From: an uncultured Bacteroides sp.
Lineage (GTDB): Bacteria; Bacteroidota; Bacteroidia; Bacteroidales; Bacteroidaceae
Direction: 5' to 3'
DNA: 8,903 bases
Assembly (NCBI GenBank): GCA_905197435.1
Contig: CAJJYX010000137.1
Span: 1 to 8,903 of the forward strand
Of the stretch, positions 1 to 4,801 are shown piece by piece. A model generated the notes under the pieces. It worked only from the letters and a program-made list of their open reading frames with translations. It had not been told where the DNA came from and made no database searches. How positions within the stretch are numbered: position 1 is the first letter of the stretch; each line of letters starts with the position of its first letter. The translations under genes were made by a program, and so were the position numbers.

Positions 1-2
1 CT

Positions 3-125
3 CACCACACCATCAACTCCATGACAGAGAATGTACACGAACGCTTGACAAAGATAACAAAACTCGCTCACATACGGATGGATTTCAGAGGAATAATGCA
101 AAGTGCTTGGACGAGAAAGGGATAA
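3..125 (+). CDS. Possible 3' end of an unidentified gene, cut by the window edge
   Basis: From position 3 there is an open frame of 40 codons ending at TAA 123-125; the other two forward frames either stop early or read poorly. The peptide ends in a mixed-charge, ordinary-looking sequence (…HIRMDFRGIMQSAWTRKG) without the Phe/Leu bias of the non-coding DNA after it. I do not recognise the family. If real, it is the C-terminus of a gene entering from the left, on the same strand as the integrases and about 330 bp before them. The piece is short enough that a chance open frame cannot be excluded. Confidence 0.35.
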   Translation, partial: HHTINSMTENVHERLTKITKLAHIRMDFRGIMQSAWTRKG

Positions 126-300
126 GTCGTTTTGTTCCACATTCTTCCATTTGAGGTTTTTGACCTGTTTTTGGGGAGTTAGGCAAACAAATCGCTACTT
201 ATCCGTTGCCTTTTCGGGATTGAAAATAGGTATGAAATTTACTTCCAAAACTGTTTTTCTACCCCTGTTCACCACCGCAAGAACGCTGTTCTGTCTGTTT

Positions 301-314
301 TTTGCTAATGCAAA
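301..314. other. Inverted TTTGC motif, candidate recombinase core site
   Basis: TTTGC (301-305) and GCAAA (310-314) are arranged head to head around TAAT. The reverse strand reads CTAACTTTGC here, close to the GTAnnTTTGC core recalled for CTnDOT att sites. The same bases (311-318, reverse strand TAACTTTG) match a Bacteroides -7 box, so a leftward promoter is an equally valid reading. It is an att candidate only because of its position upstream of the integrase. Confidence 0.25.
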
Positions 315-426
315 GTTAGTCAAAATTTTCCGTATCAGGAAAAAATACAGTCTCAGATTGGAAGTCAAGGGGGCTTTTTCTATATTCCGCTATATTTTTC
401 ATGCCATTCATTTGCTCGCTATATAA

Positions 427-434
427 TAATTTTG
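427..434 (+). promoter_or_regulatory. Bacteroides-type -7 box before the first integrase
   Basis: TAATTTTG matches TAnnTTTG and lies 18 bp before the integrase ATG. I see no good -33 TTTG at the usual 19-21 bp distance; the nearest TTTG (411-414) is only 12 bp away. A start site 6-7 nt downstream would give a very short 5' UTR that cuts into the AAAGGAA stretch before the ATG. The match may therefore be a weak promoter or, with the following CAAA, part of a recombinase site. Confidence 0.35.
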
Positions 435-452
435 CAAACAAAGGAATAGGTT

Positions 453-1676
453 ATGAATCAGGCAAATGTAAAGGTGTCGTTCTACCTGAAAAAGAGCGAG
501 GCGGATGCCAATGGCGAATGTCCGGTAATGGCTAAGTTGAACATCGGAAAATACTCTGAAGCGGCATTCAGCGTGAAGATGAAAGTGCCGCAATCCCGAT
601 GGACTTCGGGGCGTGCGTCTGGCAAGAGTGTGACGGCAAAGGAAATCAACAACCGGCTGGATGAGATCCGTGCGGTGGCGTTGAGTATCTATAACGAGCA
701 GTCTGCCGTCCGTGACGGTGTGACCGCTGAGGAAGTGAAAAGCATTTTGCTTGGAATGGCAAGCGGGCAGGAAACACTGTTGAGCTATTTCAGGCAATTC
801 ATCAACAACTTTGAAAAGCGAGTTGGAGTCAACCGCACAGCCAAAAGTTTGCAGGCATACCGCAATGCCTATAGGCACATTGAGAAGTTTCTGCAAGAAA
901 AATACAGGCTAACGGATATTCCTTTCTCGGCATTGGACCGCTCCTTCATCGACAAATACGACCTGTACCTTCGTACCGAACGCAATCTCGCTCCCGGAAC
1001 CGTCATCAACCTGACCGTCCAACTGAAAACCATCGTGGGTGAGGCTATCGCTGACGGTATCATTACCGTTTATCCGTTCATGGGTTACGAGCCGGTTCGT
1101 CCGAAAGCGGTGCAGAAGTATCTTACCGATGAAGAGCTGCAACGGCTTATGACCACTCCGCTCCATAGGCAGACACTTTACCTTGTCCGTGACATGTTCC
1201 TGTTTTCCTGCTTCACCGGCATTTCATACAGGGATATGCGCTCGCTGACAAAAGAAAACCTGTCGCTTGCGGAAGACGGCACATGGTGGATTAAAAGTGC
1301 CCGCCAGAAGACCAAGATAGAATTTGAAATCCCCTTGTTGGACTTGCCGTTACAGATTCTGAAAAAGTACAGTGATGCCGTTTCTGATAACAGGCTGCTA
1401 CCGATGTATTGTAATTCCAACATGAATCTCTACCTGAAAGAGATTGCCCGGATTTGCAACATCAACCGTCCGCTGGTATTTCACGTGGCCAGGCACACCT
1501 ACGCCACGGAAATCACCCTTTCGCATGGGGTTCCTCTTGAAACCGTCAGCAAAATGCTCGGACATAGCCGGATTGAAACCACACGTATTTACGCGAAAGT
1601 GACCGATGACAAGATTGATTCCGACACAAGGACTTTGAACCGGAAAATATCGGAACGTTTTTCCGTCGTGATTTGA
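453..1676 (+). CDS. IntDOT-like tyrosine recombinase (integrase 1)
   Basis: A 407-residue site-specific recombinase of the tyrosine (phage integrase) family, expected to integrate and excise the element through a 3'-phosphotyrosine intermediate. Order: N-terminal arm-type DNA-binding domain (about residues 5-90), SAM-like core-binding domain (about 105-205), catalytic domain (about 220-400). Visible active-site residues are Lys286 (RQKTK), His344 and Arg347 (HVARH), His371 (LGH) and nucleophile Tyr380 (RIYAK). The first catalytic Arg of the usual TGLR motif is Ser258 (TGISY), the same substitution known in IntDOT, and the spacing and length are close to that protein. The ATG follows an AAAGGAA stretch, and the protein starts with the family-typical VKVSFYLKK strand. 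The gene is followed after 23 nt by a second integrase and is probably cotranscribed with it. Confidence 0.95.
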   Translation: MNQANVKVSFYLKKSEADANGECPVMAKLNIGKYSEAAFSVKMKVPQSRWTSGRASGKSVTAKEINNRLDEIRAVALSIYNEQSAVRDGVTAEEVKSILLGMASGQETLLSYFRQFINNFEKRVGVNRTAKSLQAYRNAYRHIEKFLQEKYRLTDIPFSALDRSFIDKYDLYLRTERNLAPGTVINLTVQLKTIVGEAIADGIITVYPFMGYEPVRPKAVQKYLTDEELQRLMTTPLHRQTLYLVRDMFLFSCFTGISYRDMRSLTKENLSLAEDGTWWIKSARQKTKIEFEIPLLDLPLQILKKYSDAVSDNRLLPMYCNSNMNLYLKEIARICNINRPLVFHVARHTYATEITLSHGVPLETVSKMLGHSRIETTRIYAKVTDDKIDSDTRTLNRKISERFSVVI

Positions 1677-1699
1677 TTACCTCTTAAAAAAACAAGAAC

Positions 1700-3001
1700 A
1701 TGGAAAAGAATATAGAAAACCAGAATATCAAGCGGCGTAGTACATTTGCCGTATTGTTCTATATAAACCGCACGAAAGTCCGCAAGGACGGAATGTGCCA
1801 GTTATTGTGCAAGGTAAGCATCGATGCCGAATGGGCACAGATAGGAACCAAAGTATCCGTCAATCCCTCTATTTGGAATCCCGACAAAGGACGCGCCGAC
1901 GGACGGAGTGAAAATGCAGTTACGGTGAACCGCGCCATAGATGACCTGACAGACGAGATAACCGGACATTACGACAGGATAAAGAACAGTCTGGGGTTCA
2001 TTACAGCGGAACTTGTCAAGAATGCAGTCAAAGGCATCGGGCAGAAACCACTTACCCTGCTTGCCTTGTTCAGGGAGCATAACGAGGAGTTCAAGAAGCG
2101 TATCGGGATAGACCGCATACAGGAAACATACGACTCCTACAAGCGTTCCTACAAGCACCTTTCCGCTTTTGTTCAGGAGAAGAAAGGCGTGGAGGACGTG
2201 ACATTGAGAAGCCTTGACCGTGCGTTTTATGACGACTTCGAGTTGTTCCTGCGCACGAACCGCAACCAAAAACCCAAGACCGTACATGAACACCTGTACC
2301 GCCTGAAGAAGCTGACAATGCGGGCGGTCAGCCAGGGGACATTGCGCCGTGACCCTTACTGCCGCCTGCATCCCGAACTGCCAAAAAGAAAAAGCCGGCA
2401 CATGAAATTGGAGGACTTGAAGACACTGATGACCACCCCGGTGGAGAAGCCTCAACTGCAATTCGTAAGGGATATGTTCATTTTCTCGACATTTACCGGA
2501 TTGGCGTATGCGGACTTGAAAAAACTGTCGGTCAATGATGTCACGCAGGCTGAGGACGGCACATGGTGGATTCACATCCACAGGCAAAAGACGGATACGC
2601 TTTCGTCTGTCCGCCTGTTGGATATTCCCCTTCAAATCATCGAGAAATATCGTAGCCAAAGAACCGGGGACAAGGTATTCAATGTTTACAATCGTGGATA
2701 TTTTATAACATTGACACGAGAGCTGGGACAGGTATATGGCTTTGATTTGACCTACCATCAGGCCAGGCATAATTTCGGGACCCACATCACCCTCTCGCTC
2801 GGTGTGCCGATAGAGACGGTCAGCCGCATGATGGGACACAACTCCATTTCCACCACCCAGCTGTATGCCCAAGTAACGGACACCAAAGTGGACGAGGATA
2901 TGAAACGGCTAAAGTCCACAGGTTTCGGAAAACAGATACAGCTTTGCGAAGAAGATTTCATCGTCAAGAAAAAACGGGGAAGAAAGTCTGAAATGGCATA
3001 A
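1700..3001 (+). CDS. Second tandem tyrosine recombinase (integrase 2)
   Basis: A 433-residue paralogue of the preceding integrase with the same three-domain layout: arm-binding about 15-100, SAM-like 115-215, catalytic 235-410. Catalytic residues visible are Lys297 (RQKT), His353 and Arg356 (HQARH), His380 (MGH) and Tyr389 (QLYAQ). The first Arg position is Ala269 (TGLAY), so it differs from both classical integrases (Arg) and its neighbour (Ser). It has a longer N-terminus (MEKNIENQNIKRR) and a basic tail (KKKRGRK). It starts 23 nt after integrase 1 without a convincing Shine-Dalgarno sequence, usual in Bacteroidetes, and is followed by a strong terminator. It may act jointly with integrase 1, have a different DNA site, or be a duplicate with a changed role; the sequence does not decide. 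Confidence 0.95.
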   Translation: MEKNIENQNIKRRSTFAVLFYINRTKVRKDGMCQLLCKVSIDAEWAQIGTKVSVNPSIWNPDKGRADGRSENAVTVNRAIDDLTDEITGHYDRIKNSLGFITAELVKNAVKGIGQKPLTLLALFREHNEEFKKRIGIDRIQETYDSYKRSYKHLSAFVQEKKGVEDVTLRSLDRAFYDDFELFLRTNRNQKPKTVHEHLYRLKKLTMRAVSQGTLRRDPYCRLHPELPKRKSRHMKLEDLKTLMTTPVEKPQLQFVRDMFIFSTFTGLAYADLKKLSVNDVTQAEDGTWWIHIHRQKTDTLSSVRLLDIPLQIIEKYRSQRTGDKVFNVYNRGYFITLTRELGQVYGFDLTYHQARHNFGTHITLSLGVPIETVSRMMGHNSISTTQLYAQVTDTKVDEDMKRLKSTGFGKQIQLCEEDFIVKKKRGRKSEMA

Positions 3002-3008
3002 AATAAAA

Positions 3009-3056
3009 ACGGAGAAATGCCCTTTGTAAAAAGGAAATCATTTCTCCGTCTCTTTT
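3009..3056. terminator. Bidirectional intrinsic terminator between convergent operons
   Basis: ACGGAGAAATG (3009-3019) pairs with CATTTCTCCGT (3039-3049) over 11 bp. Inside the loop, CCTTT (3021-3025) can pair with AAAGG (3030-3034). TCTCTTTT follows on the + strand, and an A-rich stretch (AAATAAAAA) precedes it, giving a U-tract for the opposite strand. It lies 8 bp after the integrase 2 stop and 12 bp from the stop of the convergent helix-turn-helix gene, so it can serve both. Confidence 0.85.
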
Positions 3057-3067
3057 AGTGAACGATG

Positions 3068-3379
3068 CTATACCCATCGTTGTTCTTCCCGGCAACGCTT
3101 GTAGGAATCCTCCAGTATCTTCAGAATATCCGATTCCTTATACAGAGTCTTGCCCTGCACCATGTAATAAGGAACCACCCCGAATGTCCGGTACTCCTGC
3201 AATGTGCGCCTGCTTACCCGCAGGACTTTGGAGAGTTCCTCGTCAGTGAGGAAGCGCTCACCGTTAAAGAGGGATTTCGGCATCTTCTCAATCACGGAGA
3301 GCATCTTCTCCATTTTTTCCAGCCCTTGAAACATCACGTCGATCCGAGGGTCTTTGTCGTCCAAGAAATGATAGCTCAT
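3068..3379 (-). CDS. Excisionase-like helix-turn-helix protein A
   Basis: A 103-residue protein with an amphipathic N-terminal helix (about 14-34, MFQGLEKMEKML…) and a MerR/Xis-type winged helix-turn-helix (about 43-91: LTDEELSKVLRVSRRTLQEYR, then GVVPYYMV and a YKESDILKIL helix). Small proteins of this type next to Bacteroides integrases include CTnDOT Xis2c and Xis2d, which bind DNA to direct excision and regulate transfer genes. That role is inferred here. Its ATG overlaps the stop of gene B as ATGA (3376-3379), so translation is probably coupled. It is the last gene of the three-gene operon. Confidence 0.85.
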   Translation of the reverse strand: MSYHFLDDKDPRIDVMFQGLEKMEKMLSVIEKMPKSLFNGERFLTDEELSKVLRVSRRTLQEYRTFGVVPYYMVQGKTLYKESDILKILEDSYKRCREEQRWV

Positions 3380-3672
3380 AATCTGCTTTTTATTAAAGGG
3401 TGATAATTCAAATCCAACAATCTCTGTACGTCTTCAGGCTTGTAGAACAGCTTGTTCTTGATACGGCTGAAAGGCAATATCCCTTTGTTGCGATATACCT
3501 GTAGTGTCTTCTTGTTGATGCGAAGCACATCGCACACCTCCTGATTATCCAGCCAGTTTTTCAAGCCGAGGTCCTCGGCCGGACGGCATACCCGCGTCAT
3601 CCGTTCCTCAAAATCACAGAACCGGACACGCAATTCTTCAAAAGTCTGTTTGTCAACACATATTATTTCCAT
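3376..3672 (-). CDS. Excisionase-like helix-turn-helix protein B
   Basis: A 98-residue paralogue of its neighbours. The helix-turn-helix spans about residues 40-87 (LDNQEVCDVLRINKKTLQVYR, KGILPFSRI, YKPEDVQRLL). The N-terminus is more polar and Cys-containing (FEELRVRFCDFEERM) than in proteins A and C. The start is 19 nt after the stop of gene C, and the end overlaps the start of gene A by 4 nt. Expected role: accessory DNA-bending or regulatory factor for excision or element gene control, inferred from family and neighbourhood. Confidence 0.85.
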   Translation of the reverse strand: MEIICVDKQTFEELRVRFCDFEERMTRVCRPAEDLGLKNWLDNQEVCDVLRINKKTLQVYRNKGILPFSRIKNKLFYKPEDVQRLLDLNYHPLIKSRL

Positions 3673-3691
3673 AATCCTTGCTTCATTTTAA

Positions 3692-3997
3692 TTAAACATT
3701 TGGCTGATGTCTGAACCTCGCCGGCAATGACTTGCCCTTTTGGTTGAGGAACGCCTCCACTTCGGATGCCTTGTAGTAGGTTCTCCCGTCAATCATGTAA
3801 TAGGTCACGAGCTTCTTCTGGCGGTAACGCGCCAGCGTGCGTTTGGTGATGCCGAGCAGCCGGCACAGGTCGTAGTTGTCCAAGAGCGTGTCGCCGTCCA
3901 GGCATTCCTTCAGCTTGTTCATACGCTCCAATGCCCGCTCTATCCTGTCGAACCGTTCCATGATTTGGGCGAACATCTCGCTGTTTATCTGTAACAT
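3692..3997 (-). CDS. Excisionase-like helix-turn-helix protein C, first gene of the operon
   Basis: A 101-residue protein with an N-terminal charged helix likely to dimerise (about 8-33, FAQIMERFDRIERALERM), then a helix-turn-helix about 38-86 (LDNYDLCRLLGITKRTLARYR, KLVTYYMI, YYKASEVEAFL). It shares the YR…YYMI…YYK pattern of the paralogues. It is the promoter-proximal gene, and the DNA upstream (4000-4210) is full of inverted repeats that this or a sibling protein could bind. The gene is GC-rich (about 60% in 3841-3900). Functional assignment as Xis or regulator rests on family and context. Confidence 0.85.
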   Translation of the reverse strand: MLQINSEMFAQIMERFDRIERALERMNKLKECLDGDTLLDNYDLCRLLGITKRTLARYRQKKLVTYYMIDGRTYYKASEVEAFLNQKGKSLPARFRHQPNV

Positions 3998-4013
3998 GAG
4001 TAATCTGTTTTAA

Positions 4014-4037
4014 GTGTAACTTATCGTTTGCTTACAC
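4014..4037. repeat. Inverted repeat GTGTAA-N12-TTACAC
   Basis: Perfect 6-bp arms at 4014-4019 and 4032-4037, 17 bp upstream of the first helix-turn-helix gene and over its presumed promoter. The arm spacing is about two helical turns centre to centre, as in dimer operators. The ligand is unknown; an Xis-like protein is a reasonable candidate. Confidence 0.55.
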
Positions 4038-4049
4038 CTTGTTGCGCAA
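4016..4049 (-). promoter_or_regulatory. Possible promoter of the helix-turn-helix operon
   Basis: On the reverse strand TAAGTTAC (4023-4016) is a partial match to TAnnTTTG, and a TTGC element (4049-4046) lies 22 nt upstream, slightly longer than the usual spacing. The -7-like box is 18 nt before the gene C ATG. It is embedded in the GTGTAA/TTACAC inverted repeat, and the -33-like element is inside the TGTTGCGCAACA palindrome. This layout would suit repression, but the boxes are weak. Confidence 0.3.
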
Positions 4050-4051
4050 CA
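4040..4051. repeat. Perfect 12-bp palindrome TGTTGCGCAACA
   Basis: Self-complementary over 12 bp with no spacer, three base pairs from the end of the preceding inverted repeat. It is probably a protein-binding site rather than an RNA hairpin, since it has no loop. Confidence 0.55.
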
Positions 4052-4110
4052 GGTTATATCATATTATAAGGCCAACAGCGTACCAATGACACCGATAGAC
4101 ACCAAGAGGA

Positions 4111-4134
4111 ACTGATATAACATTGTATATCAGT
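4111..4134. repeat. Inverted repeat ACTGATATA-N6-TATATCAGT
   Basis: Perfect 9-bp arms at 4111-4119 and 4126-4134. The AT-rich arms and the lack of a U-tract on the reverse strand argue against a terminator. A related TTATATC (4054-4060) is inverted relative to GATATAA (4114-4120), so half-sites recur about 60 bp apart. Confidence 0.65.
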
Positions 4135-4173
4135 GAAATAAAAATCTGAGGCTGTAAAAATGAATAAATGGCG

Positions 4174-4210
4174 AATCTTGCAAATTGCAAGATTTCCTTG
4201 CAGGATGCAA
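4174..4210. repeat. Cluster of TTGCA/TGCAA inverted repeats
   Basis: AATCTTGCAA (4174-4183) and TTGCAAGATT (4185-4194) form perfect 10-bp arms around a single A. Three bases later TTGCA (4198-4202) faces TGCAA (4206-4210). The cluster lies just after the stop of the DHFR-fold gene on the reverse strand. It could be a regulator site or a recombinase or Xis site. It lacks a T-tract, so termination is unlikely. Confidence 0.6.
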
Positions 4211-4214
4211 TGGA

Positions 4215-4631
4215 CTATCGCGAGGATTTGCGATAAATGAGACGGACAATCCCGTTTTTGAAAGCAACTGTCCTGTAAAGTTTCCAACGATTGACCGGAA
4301 GTCGATGCAGGCAGTCCGTACCGTTGCCTGTTGTCAGAGGAAGAATGTAGATGATGATTTCGTCAATGAGGTGGTAGATGGAAAGCCCGTGTAGCAAGTC
4401 AAGGCTCTTTGGGTCGGATATTTCTGAGGTAAAGGTAAAGGAGTCCGGTTTCTCGTCCTTTTCACAAATCAAGTCCAGCATGGGATAGCCGGGAAACAGC
4501 GTGAAGGTACTCCTCTCGTGCCAGAACGGGAAACCTTGGCTGTCCGTCTTCACCCATTGCAACAACTCTTCATTCGGGTCGGGAAGATAACCGTCCAATG
4601 TCACTGCCGTTATGATTTGTATTCTTGCCAT
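4215..4631 (-). CDS. Short DHFR-fold protein (RibD C-terminal-like)
   Basis: A 138-residue protein that begins like dihydrofolate reductase-family/RibD C-terminal proteins (MARIQIITAVTLDGYL, compare the family's V-S-LDG-I/A strand). It ends with their characteristic LIDEIIIYILPLTTGNG stretch and a final strand (GIVRLIYRK). It is shorter than the usual 170-190 residues, and the central segment containing the nucleotide-binding GR-T-YE motif is not recognisable, so enzymatic activity is doubtful. I chose ATG 4631: the frame stays open upstream to a GTG at 4670, but that extension would be read through the terminator hairpin. A leader ORF stops 10 nt before the ATG. The bases before the ATG (GGACAGGT) are complementary to CTGTC motifs in the leader, which may control translation. 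Substrate and role are unknown. Confidence 0.75.
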   Translation of the reverse strand: MARIQIITAVTLDGYLPDPNEELLQWVKTDSQGFPFWHERSTFTLFPGYPMLDLICEKDEKPDSFTFTSEISDPKSLDLLHGLSIYHLIDEIIIYILPLTTGNGTDCLHRLPVNRWKLYRTVAFKNGIVRLIYRKSSR

Positions 4632-4641
4632 ACCTGTCCGT

Positions 4642-4743
4642 CTAAAAAAAGAAGCGTGGTAGCCACGCACTCAGACAGAGGCTCTGGTAAAGCCTAAAGG
4701 AGAACACGCAACACCACGCTATGACAGAGCATAGCATAAGCAT
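4642..4743 (-). CDS. 33-codon leader ORF running through the terminator
   Basis: Start ATG 4743-4741, stop TAG 4644-4642. The peptide starts MLMLCSVIAWCCVFSF and ends SAWLPRFFF, rich in Cys, Leu and Phe. The stop lies in the U-tract of the intrinsic terminator and 10 nt before the DHFR-fold gene, so a ribosome translating it would prevent the terminator hairpin. The start overlaps the stop of a three-codon ORF (ATG 4754, Met-Ile-Ala, TAA) as TAATG. A strong Shine-Dalgarno-like AAAGGAGA precedes both starts and can itself be paired with TTCTCCTTT inside this ORF. This is a regulatory leader by architecture; translation is not proven. Confidence 0.5.
   Translation of the reverse strand: MLMLCSVIAWCCVFSFRLYQSLCLSAWLPRFFF
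4644..4668 (-). terminator. Intrinsic terminator (attenuator) in the leader of the DHFR-fold gene
   Basis: On the reverse strand GCGTGG (4668-4663), loop CTA, CCACGC (4659-4654), then TTC and seven T (4650-4644). It sits 13 nt upstream of the DHFR-fold ATG, far downstream of rteB, so it acts on a transcript that begins in between. An identical GCGTGG copy at 4719-4714 could compete for CCACGC. Confidence 0.8.
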
Positions 4744-4789
4744 TACGCAATCATTCTCCTTTAACGTCAATTTACCAGATTTCTGTCCG
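4674..4789 (-). promoter_or_regulatory. Nested stem-loop leader RNA with alternative pairings
   Basis: Perfect complementary arms nest inside one another: GACAGA 4787-4782 with TCTGTC 4679-4674, TCTGGTAAA 4779-4771 with TTTACCAGA 4691-4683, TAAAGGAGAA 4763-4754 with TTCTCCTTTA 4704-4695, and the apical GCTATG 4735-4730 with CATAGC 4723-4718. A second TCTGTC in the apical loop (4728-4723) can replace the first as partner of GACAGA, and CGGACAG recurs just before the DHFR-fold ATG (4640-4634). This fits an RNA switch followed by the terminator at 4644-4668. It does not match a riboswitch class I know. Confidence 0.7.
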
Positions 4790-4801
4790 AGAAGCTTGCG
4801 C

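Larger units (their letters stand above)
126..452. other. Gene-free region upstream of the integrases
   Basis: About 330 bp of AT-rich DNA. One forward frame is open here (103-426), but its product is a Phe/Leu/Arg-rich string without recognisable structure and I do not regard it as a gene. The region contains a hairpin (TTTTCC 326-331 with GGAAAA 338-343), an inverted TTTGC motif at 301-314, and a TAnnTTTG box at 427-434. In CTnDOT-like elements the attachment site lies next to the integrase, so this is the expected place for an element end, but the exact junction cannot be seen from one sequence. Confidence 0.6.

Noticed and set aside
103..426. Forward open frame of 107 codons before the integrases
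   Set aside because: The product is Phe/Leu/Lys/Arg-rich without motif, starts inside the possible 3' end at 3-125, and lies in AT-rich regulatory DNA.
1802..2872. Long reverse-strand open frame (about 356 codons) opposite integrase 2
   Set aside because: It is antisense to a clear recombinase with all catalytic motifs, and its product has no recognisable domain; it is a shadow of codon bias.
4111..4194. Intrinsic terminators at the inverted repeats 4111-4134 and 4174-4194
   Set aside because: The arms are AT-rich with no proper U-tract following on the relevant strand; more like protein-binding sites.
4632..4670. GTG-initiated N-terminal extension of the DHFR-fold protein
   Set aside because: It would be translated through the terminator stem and U-tract; the family-like sequence begins at Met 4631.
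4674..4787. Retron-like ncRNA or MITE, considered because of the long nested inverted repeats
   Set aside because: No reverse transcriptase is in the window, and there is no target-site duplication or transposase-type terminal repeat; promoter and terminator placement favour a leader RNA.
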